DNA of 64,000 bases from Terriglobus roseus (lineage in GTDB: Bacteria; Acidobacteriota; Terriglobia; Terriglobales; Acidobacteriaceae): contig NZ_FNSD01000001.1 in NCBI RefSeq assembly GCF_900105625.1, forward strand, positions 2,542,001-2,606,000. The letters run 5' to 3'. This document shows, piece by piece, positions 56,901 through 63,928 of this stretch (its first letter is position 1; every line of letters begins with the position of its first letter). The notes under the pieces were generated by a model. It was not told the DNA's origin. It saw only the letters and a program-made list of their open reading frames with translations, and did no database searches. Both the position numbers and the translations under genes were made by a program.

Positions 56901-57334
56901 CGGTTGGTGACAACACCGGCATTGGTATGGGTCGGGATCGTATCAACTACACCGGTGCAAAGCTAACGACCGGTAGCCGCACCATCCAGACAAATGCGAC
57001 CGGTGGCAAGTTCATACAGTACTGGAACGCCTCCGCTGCAAACACTGCTCTGCAGACACCTGCTTACGGGTCGCACGGCAACATAGGACGCGATGCGTTC
57101 CGTGGGCCGAGCTTCTACGACGTCGATGCCTCGCTTGTGAAGAACACGCGTATCTACGAAAACGTTAACTTCCAGTTCCGCGCCGATATCTTCAACCTGT
57201 TCAACATCCTGAATCCGTCCACACCCACCACAAGCATCACGAGCACAACCTTCGGCCAGATCACCAGCGCACCCACTGGGATCACCGCAGGCGCTCCGTT
57301 CAACGTGCAGTTCGCTGGCAAGATCACCTTCTAG
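53963..57334 (+). CDS. Oar-like TonB-dependent receptor, copy 2
   Basis: Outer-membrane receptor of 1123 residues with the same plan as copy 1: signal peptide (GLIAPAVLVSSMIAGAQ), carboxypeptidase-regulatory domain (GIGGNVVDSTGAAIPKARVV, GDYVFQDLQIGTYSVTVTASGF), plug (NGRSFTTLLSLAPGYN, IDGTDNNDIW), long barrel and C-terminal FNVQFAGKITF. ATG 53963 has GGGAGAG six bases upstream. It is divergent from M28 copy 2, whereas copy 1 is co-directional with its M28. Ligand unknown. Confidence 0.93.
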   Translation: MSMYTKRSRLGLIAPAVLVSSMIAGAQTYRGGIGGNVVDSTGAAIPKARVVLKSTDNGSTRETETTSAGDYVFQDLQIGTYSVTVTASGFGDITLNKIDVNPGAVTPANAKLAVGSTDVVIDVATNTNSEIQTLSSANNAVIDSKAVSEVPLNGRSFTTLLSLAPGYNANGSLNGSRSNQLNYQIDGTDNNDIWQGGTAANQGGVGPIAGVTLPIEAIDQFSVQSSGNAEEGHSSGGLVSLALKTGTNSFHGSAYFYGRSEFFAARDFFAQDSARKQKVRNQQFGGSIGGPIFKDKLFFFTNYEHQVYNIQLSSNSLTEPGLAYVQQAQALLARHGVNTTNPLSSTLLSALWAGGNAAGLAANTNNFVESHQRHGYSDNFVGNLNYVLSPKQTIRLQAFVGTGRQAEPANSVSTYSYFQVAPDITQNFSLSHNWAPTQRLSNQLLIATGVFNQTFNDVNHSFNMPALGLNTGVTSPALFGAPTITIVPSTTSSCASGGFDCVGATQPLGRKDYTGHITDSATYIRGAHQIRFGGEFRRSYIDLQYQANTRGTFAFNGYASRNGTIAGATSAWSSSATQAQVCGTPGVAVAAQCGGVNDYAIIGNHSEVLALADYLTGTYFSGSFVQGNLRRDLYRTDLAFFIQDQYKVVPKLVLNYGVRHDYFGALSSTGPLSEWRPGATGADANGLIQVGTPGAPSTYQPGKLHFSPRVGFAWNPVEKLAVRGSYGLYFDAAPFNGFGNNGSIATGSTATGLQANPFGGVKNVSLSVGTWQKDQPVFATAAGLSNYGLFSVSPTLKTAYAHDFNLGTEYQVNKKTVFTLGYSGSIGVHLYGLRDANQAAPGVGTTATALIPRRPCYINKCVANYASVGPVQEVASNNASNFHSLQASIKSTGYKGLTAQFSWTYGHSLDNGSGFRSTGPIDSNNLALDYGNATFDIRHTLNGYLVYEAPQIGHRFAPLTKGWQGTLFANVHTSAPINITVGDNTGIGMGRDRINYTGAKLTTGSRTIQTNATGGKFIQYWNASAANTALQTPAYGSHGNIGRDAFRGPSFYDVDASLVKNTRIYENVNFQFRADIFNLFNILNPSTPTTSITSTTFGQITSAPTGITAGAPFNVQFAGKITF

Positions 57335-57350
57335 TCTGCTGCAAAACCCA

Positions 57351-57390
57351 AACAGTAAGGCCGGAGGCAATCGCCTCCGGCCTTACTGTT
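57351..57390 (+). terminator. Hairpin terminator after TonB receptor 2
   Basis: 18-bp perfect arms AACAGTAAGGCCGGAGGC and GCCTCCGGCCTTACTGTT around AATC. Short T content follows (TGTGG), so it may work partly as an mRNA end structure. Confidence 0.8.
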
Positions 57391-57501
57391 TGTGGTGGTA
57401 GCGAGTCCGTTGCAGAGATCAAGATTGGGAAGGTCTCGCGCTTTGCGCGAAACACGTCGGCAGGTGTGGCCGCTGATAGCTGCGCGATGGGCCGTCACAC
57501 A

Positions 57502-57536
57502 TGCAGATCCTTTTGCTTCGCCACGGAATGACAGCG
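57502..57536. repeat. Degenerate copy of a dispersed palindromic repeat
   Basis: Contains TGCAGATCCTTTTGCTTCGC followed by CACGGAATGACAGCG. This resembles the right arm of the 59496-59674 element (TGCAGGTCCTTCG ... CAGGATGACAA) with several changes. Single, decayed arm. Confidence 0.4.
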
Positions 57537-57574
57537 TAGAAGAAGCGAACCATGGCGATAGGTGTGCAGATTAC

Positions 57575-58699
57575 CTAGAGGGCGCCGTCGCGTAGATTCC
57601 GCATTGTCTCCAGGTAGAAGTGCAGGTTATGAACGCTGGCGAGTGTCGCGGCCAACGGTTCGCCGGTATGGAACAGGTGGCGCAGGTAGGCGCGGGAGTA
57701 GCGTCGGCAGGTGGCGCAGTTGCAGGCCGGGTCGGCCGGGCCCTGGTCTTCTGCGAACTTCTTTCCGCGGATGTTCAGGCGGCCTTCGCTGGTGAACATC
57801 AGGGCGTGGCGCGCGGCGCGGGTGGGGAGGACGCAGTCCATCTGGTCGACGCCCATCTTTGCGTACTCCACGATCTCATCCGGATAACCAACACCCATCA
57901 CGTAGCGCGGCTTATCCTTTGGCAGCAGTTCCAGCGTGTGGGCGATGATCTCGCGCGTGACCTCGCGTGGTTCGCCCACGGCCAGGCCACCGATGGCATA
58001 GCCATCGAAGCCGTTGCCATTTGCATCCCGCATCTCGGTCAGGCGTGCGGCACTTTCGGCGCGCAGGTCTTTGTACATGCCACCCTGCACAATGCCGTAA
58101 AGATTCTGGCGCTGGTTGCCAAGTTCCGCGAACCACGGCACGTTGTGCGCGTTAGCGTGGAAGTGCTCCAACGACCGCAGCGCCCAGGCGTGCGTCAGGC
58201 CCATGCTGTCGCGGGTGCGCTCGTAGGTTGCGGGATGCTCCGTACACTCGTCGAAGGCCATGATGATGTCCGCGCCCAGCGCGATCTGCACATCGATGGA
58301 ATGCTCCGGCGAGAAGAAATGCTTGGACCCGTCCAGATGCGAGCGGAACTCGACACCGTCCGGTGTGATCTTGCGCAGCGCCGCCAGCGAGAAGACCTGG
58401 AAACCGCCGGAATCGGTCAGCATGGGCCGCGTCCAGCTCATAAACTTGTGCACGCCACCGGCACGGCGGATCAACTCATGGCCGGGTCGCAAGTACAGAT
58501 GATAAGTGTTGGCCAGAATGATCTCGGCGCCGCGGCCGTCATCGCCCAACGTTTCCAGCGTGTCCTGCGGGACGGCCTTTACGCTGGCAGCGGTACCGAC
58601 GGGCATGAAAACTGGTGCCTGCACCGAACCATGCGGCAGGTGAAGAGTTCCACGACGGAGGTCGCCGTGCGTATTGTGAATTTCGAAGCGTAACGACAT
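57575..58699 (-). CDS. tgt: tRNA-guanine transglycosylase (queuine tRNA-ribosyltransferase)
   Basis: Replaces guanine 34 with preQ1 in GUN-anticodon tRNAs, leading to queuosine. The 374 residues show the active-site TDSGGFQVFSL, IVQGGMYKDLR, and the second aspartate in DCVLPTRAARHALMFT. The zinc site is CNCATCRRYSRAYLRHLFHTGE with a later His. ATG at 58699 follows a GTG that could also start it. It diverges from the exported methyltransferase with about 68 bases between. Confidence 0.95.
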   Translation of the reverse strand: MSLRFEIHNTHGDLRRGTLHLPHGSVQAPVFMPVGTAASVKAVPQDTLETLGDDGRGAEIILANTYHLYLRPGHELIRRAGGVHKFMSWTRPMLTDSGGFQVFSLAALRKITPDGVEFRSHLDGSKHFFSPEHSIDVQIALGADIIMAFDECTEHPATYERTRDSMGLTHAWALRSLEHFHANAHNVPWFAELGNQRQNLYGIVQGGMYKDLRAESAARLTEMRDANGNGFDGYAIGGLAVGEPREVTREIIAHTLELLPKDKPRYVMGVGYPDEIVEYAKMGVDQMDCVLPTRAARHALMFTSEGRLNIRGKKFAEDQGPADPACNCATCRRYSRAYLRHLFHTGEPLAATLASVHNLHFYLETMRNLRDGAL

Positions 58700-58767
58700 C
58701 ACTGTTGATTGTAGAGATCGCCGCGGATGCGATGGCCATGTGTGCCCGCACGCGCGTCCAACTCACC

Positions 58768-59412
58768 ATGAAACCGACACGATACCTCCTGGCAATTGCG
58801 TTGCTCACGCTGTCACTTCATGCGCAGACATCGCAGACGCAGCGGCCAACCAGCACGCCTTATGCCGGCGACCTGTCCATCTTCGAAGAGCCGGGCCGTG
58901 AGGACAAGCTCCAGATCAACCGTGTCATGGACATTCTGCACATCGCTCCTGGTAAGGCTGTTGCGGACATTGGCGCGGGCGGCGGCTGGTTCACCGTCCG
59001 CGCTGCACATCGCGTGGGAGAAGGCGGCAAGGTCTACGGCGAGGACATCAACCCGGCCGCGATCAAGGCAATCGAGCAGCGTACCGCGAAGGAGCATCTT
59101 CCGCAAGTACGCGCGGTGCTTGGCACGACCGACGACCCAAAGCTACCGGCGAAGTCCGTCGATGCAGTCCTGATGTTGAAGGTCTACCACGAGATTGCCG
59201 ATCCGCTGGACTTCCTCGCAAACCTGAAGCCCGCGCTGGCGCCGGGCGCACGCATCGGGATCATCGACCGCAACGGCAATGGCACAGACCACGGCCTGAA
59301 GCAGAGCATCCTCGAGAAGGAGTTGCGTGAGGCCGGCTTCCGAGAGGTGGAGCACTATGACTTCACCAAAGCCGATGGGCAGGATTATTTTCTGGTGTTT
59401 GAGGTGCGGTGA
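58768..59412 (+). CDS. Exported class I SAM-dependent methyltransferase
   Basis: 214 residues. An N-terminal signal peptide (MKPTRYLLAIALLTLSLHA) precedes a full methyltransferase fold: motif I ADIGAGGGWFTVRAA, GEDINPAA and LKVYHEIADPLDFL. SAM is cytoplasmic, so a secreted methyltransferase is odd; it may not be functional as such, or may be an annotated family seen in acidobacteria and planctomycetes whose role is open. Start at 58768 gives the signal peptide; the frame is open upstream into the tgt start, so a longer cytoplasmic form is possible. Confidence 0.8.
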   Translation: MKPTRYLLAIALLTLSLHAQTSQTQRPTSTPYAGDLSIFEEPGREDKLQINRVMDILHIAPGKAVADIGAGGGWFTVRAAHRVGEGGKVYGEDINPAAIKAIEQRTAKEHLPQVRAVLGTTDDPKLPAKSVDAVLMLKVYHEIADPLDFLANLKPALAPGARIGIIDRNGNGTDHGLKQSILEKELREAGFREVEHYDFTKADGQDYFLVFEVR

Positions 59413-59495
59413 GCACTTCGCGAAGATCTATGACAGAGACAGGTCTCGGCGTAACAACATGGGCCTTGATGCTGCAGGCCCCACTACTTTACCGA

Positions 59496-59674
59496 CTTGT
59501 CATCCTGAGCGTAGCGAAGCGAAGTCGAAGGACCTGCAGGCCGCTCATCTCACCACGGCAGTGGGTCGTACTGCCACGATCGCCAATGCTGCCATGCACA
59601 TTTGCTGCGCTGCAAGCAGAATGCAGGTCCTTCGACTGCACTTCGCTGCGCTCCGTTCCGCTCAGGATGACAAA
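59496..59674. repeat. Palindromic intergenic repeat (REP/MITE-like)
   Basis: Left arm begins TTGTCATCCTGAGCG (59497) and ends AAGGACCTGCA; right arm mirrors it, TGCAGGTCCTTCGAC ... CGCTCAGGATGACAA (to 59674). About 80 bases lie between. The core CATCCTGAGCG-AGCGAAG is, to my memory, typical of repeats dispersed through acidobacterial genomes. Confidence 0.8.
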
Positions 59675-59721
59675 TCAGTGGAGTAGTTAAGGAAATGAAG
59701 TCCGCAGAAAAGTCGTTTGCA

Positions 59722-59749
59722 CAAGAAAGAGCCCTCGCATGGAGGGGCT
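59722..59749 (-). terminator. Terminator after the SDR gene
   Basis: On the minus strand, AGCCCCTC/GAGGGCT with one bulged C, then TTTCTTG. Lies about 25 bases beyond the SDR stop. Confidence 0.7.
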
Positions 59750-59773
59750 TCTTCCTTGCAAACACACGCTGTT

Positions 59774-60523
59774 TTACCGGGCGCCGCCGGAGACCTTGAC
59801 GATCTGGCCGGTCACCCAGCGTGCATCTTCTGTAGCGAAGAAGACGACGGCTGCGGCGATATCGTCCGGCTGGCCGGTGCGACCGAGTGGGGTCTCTTCG
59901 ACGGCCTTTGCCTCAAACGGGCTGCCGATGAATCCCTTGCTGATAGCGCCTTCCGTGACGACCATGCCCGGGCTGACGCTGTTGACGCGGATCTTGCGAG
60001 CGCCGAGCTCCTTCGACAGGGAGAGCGTGATGGTGTCGACCGCGCCCTTGGTCGCGCTGTAGACGGAGCCCTGTGCGGGTGCGAGTGTTGCGACTACGGA
60101 GCTGATGTTGATGACCGATCCACCCTCGGCCGGGAAGAGCGGCAGGGCAGCCTGCGTGGCCAGCAGAAGGCCGAGGACATTGATGTTGAACTGCGAATGG
60201 AAGTGCTCGGGCGTGATAGCTTCGAGCGGTGCGAAGTCGAAGACACCTGCGTTGTTCACCAGGATGTCGACCTTACCGTAAGCCTTCTTCGTCTCTTCGA
60301 ACAGCTTCGTGATCTCAGTGGGTTCTGCGACGCTGCCGCCGATGGCAACGGCCTTGCCGCCAGCCTTGGTGATGCGATCGACGACCGCATCCGCGCCGGA
60401 CTTGGACGACGCGTAGTTCACTACGACGGAAGCACCCTCAGCTGCCAGATGCTCTGCGATGGAGGCGCCAATGCCCTTTGATGCGCCTGTTACGACTGCG
60501 ACCTTACCACTCAGCTTACCCAT
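59774..60523 (-). CDS. Short-chain dehydrogenase/reductase (classical SDR)
   Basis: NAD(P)H-dependent oxidoreductase of 249 residues. TGASKGIG near the N-terminus is the cofactor motif, NNAG follows, and the catalytic Ser and Tyr-x3-Lys are in INISSVV and YSATKGA. PG...TEG and GQPDDIA match classical SDRs such as FabG-like 3-oxoacyl reductases. ATG 60523 has GGGGAA four bases upstream and is better than 60535. An ArsR-type regulator lies upstream on the same strand and may control it. Confidence 0.88.
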   Translation of the reverse strand: MGKLSGKVAVVTGASKGIGASIAEHLAAEGASVVVNYASSKSGADAVVDRITKAGGKAVAIGGSVAEPTEITKLFEETKKAYGKVDILVNNAGVFDFAPLEAITPEHFHSQFNINVLGLLLATQAALPLFPAEGGSVINISSVVATLAPAQGSVYSATKGAVDTITLSLSKELGARKIRVNSVSPGMVVTEGAISKGFIGSPFEAKAVEETPLGRTGQPDDIAAAVVFFATEDARWVTGQIVKVSGGAR

Positions 60524-60673
60524 ATCGTTCCCCATTCTGCGTCATGGCGCATGGACATTATGACAACCATCGAATTGATGGATCGAGATTGCCGAAGGAT
60601 TCGAAAACCTTTCGATGCACATGAAAGTGTGCAGACAGGCAAAGGATGAATCTATGTGAATTGTTCTCGGGAA

Positions 60674-60931
60674 CTAGGCTGCGAAAGACTTCAGGTGCGC
60701 CAAGTAACTCTTCCAGGTCTTGCGGCGCAGGGTTGCGCGGACCAGTTTGCCATCGCGACGCGTCTCGATGAGGCCCGCCGTCTCCAGTTGTTTCATATGG
60801 TGAGACAGCGTTGCCGGGTTCATCGTCATCGACGTTCGAAGGTCCATGCAAGAGGTGCTGTCTGCGCCTGCAATCATGCGCAGCACTTCCACGCGGCGCG
60901 GATCGGCCAGTGCGCGGCTGATGGCCTGCAT
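60674..60931 (-). CDS. ArsR-type winged-helix regulator
   Basis: Short regulator of 85 residues: QAISRALADPRRVEVLRMI, then a recognition helix in MTMNPATLSHHMKQLETAGLI and a beta-wing in ETRRDGKLVRATLRRKTW. No CVC metal motif is present (one Cys, in SCMDL). The ATG has no ribosome site; upstream the same frame is open and codes for a charged DVKEKDKPEK stretch but lacks a start codon, so the true N-terminus is uncertain. It precedes the SDR gene by about 140 bases on the same strand. Confidence 0.8.
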   Translation of the reverse strand: MQAISRALADPRRVEVLRMIAGADSTSCMDLRTSMTMNPATLSHHMKQLETAGLIETRRDGKLVRATLRRKTWKSYLAHLKSFAA

Positions 60932-61009
60932 GGCAGCGCCGTCGTCCGCGGTGGCGACGGCAGTGGCCTTCTCCGGCTTGTCCTTTTCTTTGACATCGCT
61001 TGCGCGTGA

Positions 61010-61477
61010 TTATACGGCGAGGTTTGTTTGCGCAAGGAGCTGTGCAACGGTGCGACCGAGCAGGGGATGGATCATAGTTGGGGCGATCTGAGCCAATGGC
61101 TCGAGGACGAAGCGGCGCGCGTGCATCTGCGGATGCGGCAGTGTCAGTTCAGGCGTGGTCATGACGACCTCGTCGTAAAGCAGCAGATCCAGGTCCAGTG
61201 TGCGCGGCCCCTTGTCGATGCCATGCGAGCGATCCCGCCCGTGCACGTGCTCAATCCACAGGAGGGTGCGCAGCAGATCGGGAGGGGCAAGTGACGTCTT
61301 GAGCAGTACCGCTGCATTCAGGAAGCGCGGTTGATCCGCATAGCCGACGGGGTCCGTGTCGAAGGTTGTCGACACCGCAATAACTTCGCCGTGTTCCGAG
61401 AGAGCGCGAATCGCAGAGGCCAACGTGGCCTCGCGGTCTCCCAGGTTCGATCCAAGCGCTATGGCTGCGAGTGGCAC
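61010..61477 (-). CDS. folK: Dihydropterin pyrophosphokinase (FolK)
   Basis: Transfers pyrophosphate from ATP to 6-hydroxymethyl-dihydropterin in folate synthesis. 155 residues. The signature ALGSNLGDREATL is at the N-terminus and GPRTLDLDLLLYDE is the nucleotide/pterin loop, followed by LPHPQMHARRFVLEPL. GTG at 61477 matches the family start and lies five bases after the lpxC stop. No other folate gene is adjacent. Confidence 0.92.
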   Translation of the reverse strand: MPLAAIALGSNLGDREATLASAIRALSEHGEVIAVSTTFDTDPVGYADQPRFLNAAVLLKTSLAPPDLLRTLLWIEHVHGRDRSHGIDKGPRTLDLDLLLYDEVVMTTPELTLPHPQMHARRFVLEPLAQIAPTMIHPLLGRTVAQLLAQTNLAV

Positions 61478-61482
61478 GCTAT

Positions 61483-62421
61483 CTACGCGTGCAGAGGTGC
61501 GAGGCCGAGGCCGTGCATGGACGGGACTGCTTCCGTCTCCTCGTCGAACTCCGGCGCCAGCTCCCACGCGGAGCGGTCTTTCAGAAGCTTGCTCACCAAA
61601 GCCGTATGCATGGCATGACCGGCTCGCTCGGCGACGACGCGGCCCTGAATGCGTCGGCCGGCGAGCGCAAGATCGCCGATAAGATCCAGCACCTTGTGCC
61701 GCACAAACTCATCCGGGAAGCGTAGCGGGCCGTTCTGGACCTTCTTGCCCCCGATGATGATGGCGCAGGTATCATCTGCGCCACGGATCAGGCCCATGTT
61801 GCGCAGCATGGGTTCGTCTTCGCGGAAACCGAAGGTGCGCGCGGGTGCGATCAGGTCTGCGTAGGCGCCTGTCTCCAGATCGCCCAGGAAGCGCGAGGAG
61901 CCGATGGGCGCAGGGAAATCGATCCGGTAGTCGATGCCATACCCCTTGCCGGGGTAGACACCGATAAACTTCATGCCGTCCTTCGACGCCTCGGTGACTT
62001 CCACAGCTTTCAGGATGCGGAGATATTCGCGGCGGCGGCGCTGACGCTTGATTCCCGCAGCCTCAAACGCCTCAACATAGGGCAGGGATGAGCCGTCAAG
62101 GATGGGGACTTCAAGGTTGTCGATCTCGACGATGACGTTGTCCACGCCATAACCGATCAGCGCGCTGAGCAGGTGTTCCGTCGTGGAGATGAGGACACCC
62201 TGGCGCATCAGTGACGTGGCGTAGGAGACCTTTGCGACGTTGCGACCGTTGGCCGGAATCTCAAAGTTGTCGAGGTCGGTGCGACGGAAGACGATGCCGG
62301 ACCCAGCGGGTGCGGGCACCAGACGCATGGTCACAGGCGCACCCGAATGCAGGCCGACGCCGGCAAAGCTCACAGCCTCTGCCAAAGTGCATTCTGTATG
62401 TGCCTGCCGGCCCAAGTTCAC
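61483..62421 (-). CDS. lpxC: UDP-3-O-acyl-N-acetylglucosamine deacetylase (LpxC)
   Basis: First committed step of lipid A synthesis, zinc hydrolase, 312 residues. Zinc ligands are His in TTEHLLSAL, and His and Asp in FVRHKVLDLIGDLAL; a further conserved His is in AGHAMH. FAGVGLHSGAPVT marks the N-terminus. GTG 62421 has AGGAG five bases upstream. It precedes folK by five bases and likely shares its transcript. It shows that the organism makes LPS. Confidence 0.95.
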   Translation of the reverse strand: MNLGRQAHTECTLAEAVSFAGVGLHSGAPVTMRLVPAPAGSGIVFRRTDLDNFEIPANGRNVAKVSYATSLMRQGVLISTTEHLLSALIGYGVDNVIVEIDNLEVPILDGSSLPYVEAFEAAGIKRQRRRREYLRILKAVEVTEASKDGMKFIGVYPGKGYGIDYRIDFPAPIGSSRFLGDLETGAYADLIAPARTFGFREDEPMLRNMGLIRGADDTCAIIIGGKKVQNGPLRFPDEFVRHKVLDLIGDLALAGRRIQGRVVAERAGHAMHTALVSKLLKDRSAWELAPEFDEETEAVPSMHGLGLAPLHA

Positions 62422-62580
62422 TCGTTCTCCTGACTTCAGAAGGGCCGCAACGTGGGGCGCGCTGCAACCTGACGAGCGTTAGAGTACACCCGACTTCCGT
62501 CGCGAAAGTGTTGCGTATTTGCCACAGTCACGAGTTTACAAACGCCAACGGAAAATTTCCCGCGACGTACAATCGAGCGC

Positions 62581-63753
62581 ATGTCGAGCCATGTGACAGA
62601 CATCCGGAAGATGGTGGGAACCAATGCCCCACTTTGGCAGGATCGCCTGCGCGAACTGGTTTCCCTTGAATCTCCTACCGAAGACGCCGCAGCAGTGAAT
62701 CGCGCAATGGACCTGGCTGCCGCGTGGGCCTCTGCCATGGGTGCCCGGATCGTGCGGCATCCCCAGACTGGCTATGGGGATGTGGTGGAGCTCTGGTTCG
62801 ACGGGTCGCCCGCTAAACCGTTGATGTTGCTGGGCCATTTGGATACTGTCTGGTCAGTCGGAACACTGCCCGGCATGCCGTGGCGCCAAGCGCCGGACGC
62901 CGAAGGCCGCGTGCGACTGTGGGGACCAGGTGTTCTGGACATGAAAGCCGGGGTTGTCATGGCACTGGCTGCCATCGAGACGGTGCAGGCGACCCGAGGC
63001 CTTCCGCGACCGGTCGTCCTGCTGCTGAATCCGGATGAAGAAACTGGTTCTGAAGTCTCTCGCGCACATACCGAGCGGATCGCACGGGATTGCGAATCGG
63101 TGTTCGTCATGGAGCCTGCGCAGGGCCTGCCAGGATCGTCCGACAACGCTGCATACAAGACGGCGCGCAAGGGCGTGGGAGCGTACCGGCTCGACGTGAC
63201 GGGCGTCGCCGCACACTCCGGCGTGGACTTCGAGCGAGGACACTCTGCCGTGCTGGAACTGGCGCGACTGCTGGCCAAGGTGTCTGCGTTCACCGATCTG
63301 CCAAGCGGGTTAACCGTCAATCCCGGTGTCATCGGGGGTGGAACGCGGTCCAACGTGGTGGCGGCCAATGCGTGGGCCGAAGTGGATGTCCGCATCGCGC
63401 GCGCCAGCGATGCCGAACGCGTGGAGCGGCTCTTCCAGTCGCTGACTGTCGACGATCCCGCCTGCTCGTTGCGTGTGACCGGCGGCATCAACCGGCCACC
63501 GATGGAGCGTGGCGAAGGAACGGTGCGACTGTTCCAACAGGCCCAAACGCTTGCAGCCGAGCTTGGGTTTTCTCTTGACGAGGCGTCGACGGGCGGCGGT
63601 TCCGACGGAAACTTCACAGCGGGACTCGGCATTCCGACGCTGGATGGAATGGGCGCCGTGGGTGAGGGCGCACACGCCGCGCATGAAAGCCTTCTGCTGG
63701 ACGAGTTGATCCCGCGGACGGTATTGCTTGCGGCGATGATCGCCAAGTCTTAG
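62581..63753 (+). CDS. M20-family metallopeptidase (carboxypeptidase G2-like)
   Basis: Cytoplasmic zinc peptidase of 390 residues without a signal peptide. Zinc site 1 and 2 motifs are LLGHLDTVW and GPGVLDMKAGV, with Glu in NPDEETGSEVS and a C-terminal His in GAHAAHES. The dimerisation domain contains TGVAAHSGVDFERG and GGTRSNVVAANAWAEVDVR, as in glutamate carboxypeptidases. ATG 62581 has no strong ribosome site. Divergent from lpxC. Confidence 0.9.
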   Translation: MSSHVTDIRKMVGTNAPLWQDRLRELVSLESPTEDAAAVNRAMDLAAAWASAMGARIVRHPQTGYGDVVELWFDGSPAKPLMLLGHLDTVWSVGTLPGMPWRQAPDAEGRVRLWGPGVLDMKAGVVMALAAIETVQATRGLPRPVVLLLNPDEETGSEVSRAHTERIARDCESVFVMEPAQGLPGSSDNAAYKTARKGVGAYRLDVTGVAAHSGVDFERGHSAVLELARLLAKVSAFTDLPSGLTVNPGVIGGGTRSNVVAANAWAEVDVRIARASDAERVERLFQSLTVDDPACSLRVTGGINRPPMERGEGTVRLFQQAQTLAAELGFSLDEASTGGGSDGNFTAGLGIPTLDGMGAVGEGAHAAHESLLLDELIPRTVLLAAMIAKS

Positions 63754-63763
63754 CGACTATGCC

Positions 63764-63906
63764 GGGTGCCCCATTCTTTCGCTGCTGTATCGCGAAAGGG
63801 TGGGTTGTTCGCGCGAAGTGCGAACGGTTGCCAGGACACTACTCGCCCAAAGAGGTCGCGCGTTGCGCGATACCCCACCCTTTGCTTCTCAAAGAATGGG
63901 GCACCC
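63764..63906. repeat. 143-bp palindromic repeat
   Basis: Outer arms GGGTGCCCCATTCTTT (63764-63779) and AAAGAATGGGGCACCC (63891-63906), inner arms AAAGGGTGGG (63795) and CCCACCCTTT (63874). Non-coding, between the M20 peptidase and maf. Confidence 0.8.
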
Positions 63907-63928
63907 GATCGGGGCTCTCTTCGGGGTT

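Larger units (their letters stand above)
59413..59773. other. Intergenic region with palindromic repeat and terminator
   Basis: 361 bases, containing the inverted repeat at 59496-59674 and the SDR terminator at 59722-59749. No gene seen. Confidence 0.5.
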
